This document shows positions 33,211-45,700 of a stretch of 64,000 nucleotides of DNA, one piece after another. Source of the DNA: Saturnia japonica (taxonomy: Eukaryota; Arthropoda; Insecta; Lepidoptera; Saturniidae); contig CM065328.1 of assembly GCA_033032175.1 (NCBI GenBank), positions 6,200,690 through 6,264,689 of the forward strand. Reading direction: 5' to 3'. The number at the start of each line of letters is the position of its first letter. The first letter of the stretch is position 1. The notes beneath the pieces are model-generated. The model was not told the DNA's origin. It ran no database searches and worked only from the letters and a program-made list of their open reading frames with translations. The translations under genes were made by a program, and so were the position numbers.

Positions 33211-35480
33211 ACCAATTATATTATAAAAGGCATGTATAATATTATTGTGTATAACATTGTAAATTTTTCACTGTGTCACTATAATATAGTTTTGGCTAAC
33301 TGTAGATTAGGTTCTTACATTTCACACGGACAAAGGGTCGTAAATATTATTTACTGTCACTTAAAAATAAAATTATTTTGTTTGTAATTTTGAAAAACCC
33401 AACTTTAAAAAACGGATAAAAAAATAATAATGCTATGGTTTTTAAATTCGCTTATCACAATCACAAATAAATTATATCAAAATGAGTACAAATATAGATA
33501 AATATAACAACAATTTTTTTTTTTCGAATTCACAGAGTTAACAGTTATCTATAATAAATACTTGTAACATTTAATCAAAGTATTATACAGTGAGAAACTA
33601 TATTTATCATAATAGAAACTGAAGAAATTGGTATATTTTTATTAAAACATTAATTGTTAATAATTTGAATACTCTACTTTGTTCTTTCATTAAATTAAAA
33701 CGTTTGCTTTTGTAATTTAGTAAGATTTTAACTTAATTGAGAATAGTTACTCACCCGCAGGCCAGATTAATACTATCAAGTTAGATGGCAATATCGCCAA
33801 AGTACCATTATCAATTTTGAAGTTAGTTTCGTAAAATAACCTAAATTCTTCTAAACTAAAATGTATCTTTAAAAAAACATAAATTCTTCACATGCGGTAT
33901 AATAAGTGTAACCTTCAGAAAACATAAAAATGTTCACATAAACAATACACGTGAACAATACACCACGCTGGCTATAATGCCTTTTCCCATGGCTTCGTAA
34001 TAAATTACGCAGGCGCACACTCACATACAAAGAGGAGACCTAGATAATAGGAAACACTGAATAATGTATTCTATCTTCTTCTCTCGCAGGCTAAATCCTT
34101 ATGTATATGTTTGTCTTTTTTAGTGTTGATTTTTTGTTTCATCGCGTTTCCAATCACAACGGTGGTAAAGAATTTTCACTGCAATATTTTATTTATTTAA
34201 ATTGACGGCCAGTGGCCTATACACGGGGTTATATTTATAATTAAAAAGGAAGGTCATGTTTCTTTGTATTTGCCTTTTAAGGTCATTTGAGACCTTCACT
34301 AAACATAATCGACTTTTTTTTAAAGAAGCTACACTAATAAAATAAGACAAGACACAAGACAATTATTAACAAAAATGAAAACCAACTTCGATGACTTTGA
34401 ATAGTTCCTTGGTGTATCTTCCAACTTGATGATCCAATGCCAATAAAATTAAAATTAAATAGCACCACCGTTGAGCCCTTGACCCCCTATCAAATAAAAA
34501 AAAACATCTAAATCGATTCATTAACAAAGAATTAATGACTGAACATCCATTAAAAAAAAAACAATCTAATTAAATAACCTAAGTCTTTTTTTGTAGTCGA
34601 TTAATAAAGCTCAATAGGTTGTTTGTTTGTTTGAACGTGCTAAACTTTAGAACTACTAATTAAATTTAAAAGAAAGTGTTTTTGCATTTTATACAGCCTT
34701 TAAGAAAGGAGCAAGCTCTCATCAAGTACATTAAGTGAGAATTCATAATATAAAAATTTACTTTTATAATTAAAGTTTTGTAAAACTATTTTAAATTATG
34801 TATATTAAGTTAATGCCTAGGTCAATTTATCGAAAAAATAACAGATAGGCCAATCTGGTTCTTGTTGCCTTATATAATATCGCATCTGATTGTGAATCTA
34901 AAATGGTACACACACGCTTCGACAATGTTCCGCTGATTTCGTTTGAAATCCTTTTTTTTTACTTATTTCCATGATATAATTATGGCAATTGTCAATAGGT
35001 ATCAAATCTTGCACTACACCTTTTTTAAGTATAATCATTTCGCGAGGCAAGTATAAATAAGAAAAAATCATTAAAGTAAACTAATATTCATTTTATTATA
35101 ATGATAAATGCAAAAATAATCATTATAATAGACCTAAGGTACTGATTTTATTACCTTTTGACATTGAATGTTTATGATAAGATAATTTAAGCTCCCCCTT
35201 AAATGTGTGTATATACGTAGAGCAACTGAATAATTGAGCTGATCTGGTTCACCCACTCAAAGGGCTAGCGTCCGCCGTCTGGGATACAAGTCTGCCTCTT
35301 CAAAACCATTACTAAGGTAAGAATTTTCTTAAAGGTATCCTAAAGTTTCTCTATACTTGTTATAATAGATGAAAAAAGTAATTTTATTTGCAAAAGAAAT
35401 CCAACACAATCCAATGGAGTGGTATTTTTTATTTTACTACCCTTGTTTAAAATATCCATTAGGTTTTTATTTCACAACTG
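33211..35480. other. Gene-free AT-rich stretch
   Basis: No gene or strong repeat. About 34315-34630 has 'cttcaaaaaa…gatggaggtc'-like debris, also seen at 32430 and 37280, that looks like decayed LINE tails. Confidence 0.45.
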
Positions 35481-35540
35481 TGACCCGCGGCGCGCCGCAG
35501 CTTCGCACGGGTTCAATTTACAAAGTGGTGTATTTTATTA

Positions 35541-35797
35541 TAACTGCCTCATTAGTCTAGTGGTCCTAAGCGCGACTGCTATGCTCGAGGTCCTGGGTTC
35601 AATTTCCGGGTCCAGCAAAGTGTTATTGGGTTTTTCTATGAAATTCTCAGTAGCTTGGAGTTTGGCTTTGTACCCGATTAATGGCAATAGGCTTACCCCT
35701 ATTACATGGGACCTACAAACATACCCGGCGAACTGTGGGTGTACATTAGTACATCTCTGCCTAACCCTTCAGGGATAAAGGCGTGATGATATGTTAT
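35541..35797 (+). repeat. SINE family A, copy (full length)
   Basis: It starts 'actgcctcattagtctagtg' (box A region) with box B 'gggttcaatttccgggtcca', then the SINE-A body to 'aaaggcgtgatgatatgtta'. It is directly preceded (35483-35540) by the LINE-tail head 'gccgcagcttcgcacgggtt', as at 26672 and 44125. Confidence 0.75.
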
Positions 35798-37435
35798 GTT
35801 TATGTTTAAAAAGCATGATTACAAAAACTCTCATTTAACCTGCAATTTGATATCTAATTATTATAATATTTTCTTTTTTCAATTATAGTATTACATTGAT
35901 AACTGATACATTTCAACGGACAATATATTATTATATGAGTAGTCTAACCGGCTTCTAAGGATAAATTGAATGAAAATTAAAGTAACTATAATGCCGTTCG
36001 GAATAACTCGATTGCGGCAACAACAATAAAGCGCTCTGGAACAGAGCTCCGCCAGAAACTTAATTAAACAACGAACGAGATGCTTTCTCATACTTTGCTC
36101 TTTGCCCATAGTTAGGATACTTGTGTATTTGCTGCAACTATATATTTTTACATTTTAAAGATAAATATCAAAGATTTGTTTATGTAAATGAAATGTAATT
36201 TTGAATAATGACGAAAAAGAAACCGATCACCTTATTATGTATTTCACAAGATCAATACGATAGCAGAAATGATTTAATATTGGCTTCAGATTATAACTGC
36301 TACATAATATGATTTTTACCATTTAGCCATCGCTTTACAAAATACATAGGTACCTAATAAGAAGGCCGGAATAAAGCTGGGTCATTAAAACAAAAAATCT
36401 TAACACATATTTGATTTCAACTTATAATCCACACTAAATTATAAATACGAAAAGGAAATATTTTTTTTTTTTTTGTCTGTGTGTTACTTTTTCACGACTA
36501 TAACTCTAAACAAATTCCAAAGGAATTTGGCTTGGAAGTAGCTTAGAACTTGGAGAAATTATGATAGGCTTATATGAAGATATATAAAAAAAGTTAGCAG
36601 TTAAGTATAATGTAATTATACTATATTTATTGTGCTTTCGTAAGTTTTCGAAGAGACGTTATTTTGATTATAATAAACAGAAAAATAACTAAATCCTAAT
36701 ATTAAAATTACCTAGATACACATAGAGAAGTTATATGCCTAAAATTTTGTATAAAATTGACTAAATCAATGGAGATATTACAGATGTTTGAAACGACGAA
36801 ACTTTCCTTTTAGTCGTTTGTAAGAAACCCTTTTTAAAAACTACAATACAAAGAAACAAAAAAAATTATATCAGATCAGTTATTAAATGACACTTGAAAT
36901 ATCAGCTTACCTCCCGGGCATTAACTTCTCATTACTCCATATCCTACTCTACCACATAATTTATTTCTTTGCCAAATTTCATTACAATCCGTCCAGCCGC
37001 TTGAGCAAGATTATAACTATTATATATGAATTTCCTTAAACCGCTTATTGTATTGTAATATTGAATAGGAAGGCACTAAATAAAATCTGAAACTTTGTTT
37101 CACTGGTCTCAAGCCAAAGTTACGCTCTACAAACGCCCACGGGTGCTTGTTTTTGAAAACCGTTTCACAATAAGCGAATGTTTAATAAATTACTATACAA
37201 ACTACCTAACTCTCGATAAAGAAGTAGAGAAATATTAAATTAATATTAGGTTAAAACAGAAACTCCTAGTTGTATTTTAACTGACTTCAAAAAAAGAAAG
37301 GTCTTCTGTCTATGTTTTATGTGCGGGATTTTGCAGAAACTACACGACCAATTTCTATGATTATTTTAATAGGTAATATGTTTTTTTAAATAGTAGCATG
37401 TTAATATGACGTCACTGCCTTTAATGGTAAGCACA
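35798..37435. other. Gene-free AT-rich stretch
   Basis: No gene seen. About 36470-36560 and 36895-37015 contain 3'-UTR-like LINE debris ('ccaaatttcattacaatccg'). Confidence 0.45.
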
Positions 37436-37439
37436 GGAT

Positions 37440-37680
37440 AATTCAAAAATAACGATGACCGTTGAGAGATGTACAACCCATCGGCGGTCACCGTTGGTAT
37501 GCCGGTCTGTCTAAATATCTCTTCACATTACGCTTGAACGGCTAGAAGGAGCCGATGTCGTAAGAAGGAAACAAACTAGCCGGGAGGAAGTTCCGTAGTT
37601 TCATGGTACGGAAAGGAAAAGACACTGAGAACTTATTCTCAAGTGACAACAAAAACTTAGATAAGTTTTGTTTCTTCGAA
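37440..37680. repeat. Degenerate palindromic repeat, reverse copy
   Basis: GATGACC at 37454-37460 pairs with a GGTCACC at about 37486-37492, and the flank 'cattacgcttgaacggctag', 'cgtaagaaggaaacaaacta' is the reverse of 19770-19850. Confidence 0.5.
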
Positions 37681-37738
37681 TCTATTATTACTCTTTCGAC
37701 TTTTAAAATACCAAAAAAACAAGCAGGATACTTACTTC

Positions 37739-38220
37739 ATGTACGTATGCATACAACAACAGTATTATAGCATGAATAACAAGCAGTATTCTCATAATGC
37801 AGTTTTGTGTCTCAACGTAAAGTTGAGCAATAAAGATGGTTTATTTGATCTCTGTTCATCTACGTGCGCTTTCCGTCTAGATAAGTATGCGGGTTTCCGT
37901 TGTACGTTTAAAATATCATGTAATATATTGACTCAATCAAAGTCGCGGTTACGTTCAGGATATTTACCAACAAACAAAGTTGCCTTCATGGTAGGTAAAG
38001 GCCAAACTCCCAATTGTAATTGCTTGTGGTGTTTTAAAGAACTTTTACCACATCTTAATGGAATGTACTCGAGGTAACGTTTTTAGGAAGCAGATCCAAG
38101 CTAATTGCAACTCTTATAATGTTAGTCATTGTGATAGTGTACTGGCCTCACCAATGTCCGAAGATATCATTAAACAATATAAACTTACAGGTTGCAATAT
38201 GAAGCATCTTTAAATTTATG
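37739..38220 (+). other. Possible retroelement C-terminal fragment
   Basis: A 112-codon frame ends LRSGYLPTNKVAFMVGKGQT, then PNCNCLWC. The downstream bases read on in another frame (RKQIQANCNSYNVSHCDSVL), in the manner of the Cys-containing C-terminus of insect non-LTR elements. No reverse transcriptase is nearby and I cannot confirm the match, so this is tentative. Confidence 0.25.
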
Positions 38221-40515
38221 TAGGTATTACGATAGGCACAACAGAGCGATATCACCATTTTGATGGCCAAGTTCTTCTTCTTGGTTTGAGCTTTATAAAT
38301 CAGTTAGTCGCGGTTTCCTTTTATATATATTTGGATGATAATCTAATGATTACAATAATTACATTGGTCGAAGTTGCAGTCAAGCTATGCAAAACTAATC
38401 GGTTTCATCAAAAATCACTAACGTTACCAAATGTGTTACAAACGTTACCAATACTTACATGATGTGGTTCTTCGCACCAGTTTATTATTTTATTGAGAAT
38501 ACAACAGTGGAAACAACAGAATTTAGGTTTCCTAGTTCGTATTAATTATCTAGCACGGATACCTACATTCCCGTGTACTAATAACTCAAACAAAATTCTA
38601 GGGGATACGAATTACCATAAATTAACATATACATTTTATTCAGTTTATATTCCTTACAATGAATATAATATAATTGTATTTATTAAATGCGAAGATTCAG
38701 CGCGTAGGTTATGAACATACCACAATATTGCATTGTAATTTAATGTTTGAAAATGTGTTGATGACATCATCATTTTTTTTTTAAATCAACATATATCAGT
38801 ATCTCCTAGAAATAAATTACAAATATTAAAATTATGCTGTTTGTATTTCTTTTGTACATTTTTTCTTTTGTTTGTCAATACTTTTATTGTTTTAATAAAT
38901 TAAATTAAAAATAATTGTCATCGAGTCGAAGAAGTACAACTAATAATGCAACCCAGTTTTAAAATTTGAAAATATCATAGCTAATTTATTATGAAAGTAC
39001 TTCTGAGTTCATAAGGAACATTTCATAAAACGTTTCATGTAAATCCATCAAATAGGTTTTAAGTTAAATCCATTTATACATGCATAGGAATTTTATATAG
39101 ATGTACATGATATGTTTATTTTATTTGATATATATACATACTTATAGTTATATAATTAAAATATGTATATTTAGTATGTATATATCTAAAATCTTGGCTA
39201 TTAAATTAATCTCAAATATTAACACTCAATTTCACAACATATAATTAATGTCAGATGAAATATGGTCTTGTTTATATTTCTTACTATTTATTTTACAGCA
39301 GCTGAGTGAAACGTTTGCAATTTAACGTGAAATCAAACAAAATATGGCTACTGTATAAACATAACATTGGAATAATAACACAGACAGCATCAAATAAGTA
39401 GCTCTCCTCGAGTGAAATAAATTTCATTTAGAACAGATTATACATTATATTAATGGTTCATTTGTAATTACAGTTTTCTTTATTGTTTTTACTTATACTT
39501 TTCGATAATAATTTTACACCATATAGTGAAAATCAAATATTAGTCATTTCCATTTTATTTTATTAGTTATTTTTTTAGTAGTACGACAAATAATATAGTA
39601 CTGTACTAATCAAATGGCAAGAAAAGTACAATCCGAAAACATGAGGGACCAGCGAGAGGTTTCCTTTATACAGATAAGGTGGCAAACAAGGTAAAATTGA
39701 CGCGTTCCTGACCTTGAACCCTCCTTCCACAAAGATCTCTGGAAACCCTACTAACCGAAGGAACACAACACAAGTTTATTTGGCTGCGATCATCTGTATG
39801 GTGGAGATATTCTATCAGTTGGGTTATCCCAAGAAGATAGACATTTCCAATGAGATTTTCTCTATTCCCGACCGGCAAGCCTCCCAGCAACTGAATAAAC
39901 ACTGAATGATCTCGAAATGCGAAAATCCAAAAGACAGTCAATATAACGAGTATATCACCATATGCATGGTCCGAGACACTTCCATTATCTACACTATATT
40001 ATACTATCTATCTACATTATCTCTACTAATAATATAAATCGCAAGTGATTGTTTGTTTGAACTAAAAGATTCTCTCTCTCTCTCTCTCTCTCAGACAATC
40101 ACAGAAAGTACAGACAACAGTAATGGATAGAGCAGATAAATTTAACACGGGTGAAACCGTGGGGCATAGTTAGTATAATAATAAAGATATCAACAAGGTA
40201 AATTTATAAATTTACATAATTCATTCATCCCACGGCAATACAAGTTCTCGGTTCATCAAAGAGCATGATAATTAAAGATGCAAACTGTAAATCTTTAACT
40301 AGAAATGCGAGAGTCTGGTCTTTCAAATAACTCTCCTATTACCCGGACACAGATTTATGAATATTTCAGCTTTGTCATTATAAAGTGCAATGTGAAATTA
40401 TAATGTAGGATAAATAGAAGGCGAATTGCAACATCCAACTTCATTTAATAGTTACTAATTGTTTTTCCCTCCAAGTATACAAAATATTTTTTTTATTTGA
40501 TTTGTGTTGCATGGT
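38221..40515. other. Gene-free stretch with a (TC)n microsatellite
   Basis: (TC)11 at 40071-40092. About 39640-39860 is a family F repeat fragment. The rest is AT-rich without a gene. Confidence 0.5.
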
Positions 40516-40517
40516 CA

Positions 40518-40750
40518 TCATCATACCATTACGCCTGTATCCCCGAAGGGTTAGGCAGAGGTGTACTAATGTACACCCACAGTTCACCGAGTATGTATTT
40601 AGGTCCCATGTAATAGAGGGCGAGCCTAGTGCCATTAATCGAGCACAAAGCCAAACTCCAAGCTGCTACTAAGAATTTCATAGTAAAAACCCAATAACAC
40701 TTTGCTCGACCTGGCAATCGAACCCAGTCCTAGTGGCTAATAAGGCATGG
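40518..40750 (-). repeat. SINE family A, reverse copy
   Basis: 'accattacgcctgtatcccc' at the left is the SINE tail; 'cgacctggcaatcgaaccca' (reverse of box B) and 'tagtggctaataaggca' (reverse of the head) lie at the right. Confidence 0.75.
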
Positions 40751-40869
40751 TGGTTGCAACTTAGTCGAGTACAAACTCCTACTTCTGTTTGATTACTGGA
40801 TATATACCGTCTGATCCCGAAACGCGACACGCTAACAGTTTTATTATAAGAATCGACACCTTGTTTATA

Positions 40870-42135
40870 GTAGCATGGAAAAGGGACGGCTCTCACCCGC
40901 CAGTCCAGGGTGGCAACTTGGCAACAACGGCAACTCAAGCTTAAATCTGTTCCCTGGGAGTGGATCCCTTGAGTCGTGCAGCCACTCGCGCGATACAAGT
41001 GACACTGCACTTGCATTCACTAACTACAAACAGACACCATCATTACATTGCACCCCATACTCGTGCACACCACACAGGTACATTGGTTCTGTAAGAGACC
41101 TTTTTTGTACTAGTTAGTTTAGACCAAAATTTACAGATCACTATAAACATAATATACACGTGTTCCTTCGTTTGCTCCAGGAGGTAGGAACATATATATA
41201 TGGATATTTTAGTTTAGAACGGATTTCTACAGATAGGGAATTAGCCAGTTCGCAATAATGGCAACTACGGCAATAGCCCAAGCCACTTTGGCACCCTTTT
41301 TTATGGTAAAAAGGTGGCAAACTAGCAGGTGGCGCACCTGATGGAAAGTGATCACCGCCGCCCACAAACATCCGCAACACCCGAAGGCTCGCAGATGCGT
41401 TGCCGGCCTTTTAGGAAAGAATAAGCTTCCTCTTTTTGAAGGTCACCAGGTTATACCAGGTTCCACAAAGTGGTTGTGCGAGGCAGAAAGTGCCTTAAGA
41501 AACGCACTGTTGTGGAACGCTGGACAACGAGGTGGTGTGGATGGAATTTACGATTCTGACGCGATGTCCGTCGGTGAAATTCAGCAGTCGGGATCACTCC
41601 AAACAATTCCTCAGAACAGTCCCCATGATAAATGCGGTAGAAGATGGTGAGTGAACCAACATCTCTACGCAGAGCCAATGGATCAAGCCGATCAGAAAGA
41701 GCTTGATCGTCAATAACTCAAGCCGCCCTACGCTGAATACGGTCAAAAGGAAGTAGCAGGTACAGGGGGCCTCCCGCCCAGAGATGAGAACAAAATACTC
41801 CATGTGGGGTCGAATTTACGCCTTATAAAGATTTAGGCGATGAGCTGACGTGAAGTACCGTCTCGCCTTACTGATCACACCAAGCTTCTTTGAGGCCAAT
41901 TTGGCCTTACTTTCCAACTTACTGTGGAACTGGACGTCACTCGAAATGACGACGCCAAGTATTCCGATACTGGCTGTGGCAGACAGGGGAGTGTTCTCAA
42001 AAAGAGGAGTTGCGAGCATGTTGCCACGCTTTTGCGGCTGAGTACCTTAAGCGCTCGCCTCCCAAGTTTCAGTGAAGCTGTAAAAGCCGTCTGAGACTCC
42101 AGAGCCCTTATGGCTAACAGTATATTGAGTTCTTT
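40870..42135 (-). mobile_element. Decayed LINE (Jockey-like C-terminal half) within a dispersed repeat
   Basis: On the minus strand from about 42030: PLFENTPLSATASIGILGVV, KAKLASKKLGVISKARRYFT, then IRPHMEY, then after frame changes ALRRDVGSLTIFYRIYHGDC, VQRSTTVRFLRHFLPRTTTL and LRVLRMFVGGGDHFPSGAPP, down to about 41290. These are the post-RT and 3' regions of a lepidopteran Jockey-type LINE; stops and frameshifts show it is dead. The flanks 40870-41240 and 42030-42135 match 60545-60935 and 60960-61070, where no LINE body lies between them. Confidence 0.7.
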
Positions 42136-42164
42136 CAAAAAAAAGACGTAATGACCTTTTGAAA

Positions 42165-42480
42165 GAAAAACAAGAGGCTTCTTCTTCTTCTTGTTTTGGC
42201 GCAATGAAGAAGGACTTGCCAGTGTCATTGTTTTTAAGTCATTTTGAAATATTTCAATTTATTTTGTAATATTTAAAGTCGATTCTAACTAGGTAGTGGC
42301 TCCCTTGTTAGAACTATTAAGGGAGTTTTCGTAACATCTCAAAATGCATATTTGCAGTCTATATTTATAATGCACTTCACTTATGCACAATATCCAAACT
42401 ATATCACGCAAAATGCCACCAATATTATATAATATAGGAACAAAGAATCAAAGTTAACGAATAAAAATAAAAACCAAGAT
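42165..42480 (-). repeat. Dispersed repeat G, reverse copy, upstream of the lysozyme-like gene
   Basis: Reverse complement of 2205-2440: 'cttcttcttcttgttttggc' at the left, 'actattaagggagttttcgt' in the middle, 'ctatatcacgcaaaatgcca' at the right. It lies about 140 bp before the first coding exon of the lysozyme-like gene. It includes GGGAGTTTTC (42321-42330), which fits a loose insect kappa-B pattern. Confidence 0.6.
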
Positions 42481-42620
42481 CCCGCCAAAAACTCCAAAAT
42501 AGGAGACAGTTCTACAGTTTTTTGATTATCAGTTCTATTCGATATCTTTTTGCACTTCCAATAATTTACCTCTTGAAATAGCTGTTACATGGCTAAATAA
42601 AACATTTTCTTTTCTCCAGG

Positions 42621-42765
42621 ATGCTGCGTTGTTTGAAATTGATGCTGTTAGTTCTGACTCTCAGCTCTGTGCAGAACTCGTATGGGCACGCGAGGACGTT
42701 CACACGTTGCCAACTATCCAGAGAACTTCTAAGATATAATTTCCCAAGAACACTGATACCCAATT
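42621..42765 (+). CDS. Lysozyme-like gene, coding exon 1: signal peptide and N-terminus
   Basis: ATG at 42621; 48 codons plus one base to donor AATT|GTAAGT. MLRCLKLMLLVLTLSSVQNS is the signal sequence; cleavage is probably just before RTFTRC, where mature moth lysozymes begin. ELLRYNFPRTLIPN matches the first helix and loop (usual form ELRKxGFPENLMxNW). The ATG is preceded by tttctccag|G, a good acceptor, so a 5' UTR intron probably ends at 42619. Confidence 0.92.
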
Positions 42766-45700
42766 GTAAGTTTATTCGTTATTTCTATTTTTTTTTAGTC
42801 TTATGGTTTTTTCAATACTAATTAACTAAAAGCAATCGCAAGTCAAAAGCAGTGCAAGCTTATAAGTTCTTGAGTCCAAACCTTGAATTCGTAAGCGCAA
42901 TACGACCACCTCGAGACAGATAGAAAGACTTTTTGCGATGACTAGCGGAAAGTAAATAAAACCGTAAAGTCCTAAGTCGCATACAATAGCGAGTCTGGGG
43001 AGGCCTTTAGCCAGTTGTAAATTAATATGAATTGATGATTATGATATTATTTGTTGGGTTTTTATTATTGGCAACACGGGCTCCCCCGGGTATGACACGC
43101 CTAGCGCCATCTAGCGAGTCGTGTAGAAGTCGTTCAGCCGTTACGACAACCGAATTGCTCGCGCACGCGAATTATTCTGAAACTAAAAAACTAATATAAA
43201 ACTGTGCCGTGTGTGCTGAAAAAGATCTCTGGAGCGAAACAGGATCAGAGTCGCGACAACCCAAGGTCAGTGGAACCGTGCACATGCCATAATATTTTTC
43301 ATAATTCCAATTTTAAAACTGAGATATCGAATAACAAAAAATTTTATTTTGAAAACCTATGCTAATTGTGGGTATTTCTTAGAAGATAGACGTATACTCT
43401 CCCAGACTTTTTTGTAGGTATTTTTAATACCTACAATTATGGAGTACATTAATTTGCTATATACCTTATGGTTTACTCAGCGTAAGCCATTTAAGCGCCC
43501 GAATTGATTCACCATGACCAGTATTTTTTTATTGTGTAGAACCCTAATTGTTTTTCTAAAATAAAAATAACCTAAGTTACTCCCTATAAAATCAGCTACC
43601 TACCAGTGAAATTTCTGTCAAAATCGGTTCAAACATTTCGGAGATTACCTGGAGCAAACAGACGGACAGACAATGGGTTTTTTTGTTATAGGTATCGTAT
43701 ATATTTTGATAAGCATTTAGTAAAAAGCTGTTACTTTGACATTACAAATAGACACTTTAATTTTATTAATTGTATAGATATGTCGCATTATTAATTTGCA
43801 CCTGTTTCACTGCACTTAGCTTCTTTAGAGTTTACAATCAGGGTGTATTAGTTAACTTATAAAAGCATTCTAGTTAGTGTGGAGGTAGCACAAGACATTC
43901 CGATATCAAGTTACCAACCGGATACACCAGAAATTCTCGTGAGATTTCAGCGCATTAAATCAAAGACCAGCTTAAAATCTTGATATTAGGAGGTAACCTG
44001 CGTTATGAGAGTGCTGTTACTATAATTAGGTATATTACGTTTTGTCTGTAACAACTCTCGTTATATTCAGTTATTTCCATGTAAGATTCACGTTTTATTC
44101 TGAGCAGTTGTGCATATATTTTACTAGCGTTCCACCCCAGCTTCGCACGGGTACAATATACAAAGTGGTGAATTTTATGTTTAAAAAAGACTGATTTAGA
44201 ATTTACCGCTTTAATATTAATAGTTCATAACTTCATAACTGCCTTAATAGCCTAGTTGTCCTAAACGCGACTGCTATACTTGAGGTCTTAGGTTCGATTC
44301 GCAGGTCGATCAAAGTGTTATTGGGTTTTTTCTATGAAATTATCAGTAGAAGCTCGGAGTTTGGTTCTCTACAATGCTTTAGAATATTATTTTATATATC
44401 TTATAAGGTTTAGCCTGCGTAAGCCATGTGAGCGCCCGAAAATCATTTTTTGACGTCTTGATTACAAATAACTGAATTTTCTCTACTATACCGAAACTTA
44501 CTTGGAATGTATTGTATACATAAACCTTCCGTAAAAAAATCTCGAAATGTTGTACCTACTTTAGTGAATACTAGTAATATGAATAAAGTAATTGAACTAG
44601 TATATGCAGTCATAGATGAGTTATATTCGGGACAATTATAATTCAAAATTAGTTGTCAAATGTTTATACGTCTATTGATAACTTCAAGGCCGAAAAATCT
44701 TTGACTGTCGACAAAAAATTTAAAATAAAAACGAAAATGCCGACATACCTACATATTATATATATTTATGAAGTTTGGTTAACTGCAATGATTCTAGGAA
44801 GAATTAATTATTTTCTTTGAAATAATTATAACAATACTGGTTGATACCCGCGACTTCGTCTGCGTATTAATTGATATAAACAGACTGATCTAGAAAAACG
44901 ACAAACCAATAGAAAATCATAGATGGGTTTTGTGTATGGTGGTCGCGGTCCATACCAACAACTCGCTATATTACTGCATATACACCGACTGATCTCGGGC
45001 CACGATAAACCAAAAGAAAAACACAGATGGGTTTGTTTATCACTGTGTGTATTAATTAAAATTTGCTTCATTTTACAAACTTCTCAGTCCACTAAACCTT
45101 CCTTATATTTATACTTAAATTTGGCTGAACCTTGCTTTGTTCAAACTCACTTATAATTTGAATTGTCTCTTTCCTCGTTAAACTGAGTGCCGAAGTTGGC
45201 AACCCTAAATACATTCAGCATTCTTACGGTTAGCGGTACACATTTATCTGTTCGTATCGGACACGAAGATAAAAGCCTCCAACTTCAGTAAATGAAATAC
45301 TAGCTGTGCCCGTGCCTCCGCTAGCGTGGGCTACAGAATTATTGTTTATGGAAATATCGAATCCAATAAAGACCAAGTATTTAAGGAGTAAAAAATAATT
45401 TGGTCAAAATCTATCCAGTAGTTTTTTCGTGATGCGCACACAACGGCAAACCTTAAACATTATATATATATATATATAGATTATACCGAATATTGATTTA
45501 CTCGACAAACATTAATTATCTGATTTCACTTATCTTTAAATTAATAAGTGAAGCAAAAGCTTTCTACCCCTTTTTGAGCGTACATATTGCGTGCACGGAA
45601 GGCTGAGATTTGGCATGGTTAAAGTTTATATGGAGAAGGAGTGCAGAAAGTTAAAATCTATCTATAATATTTGTTACTAATACATTAAATTAAATAAATT

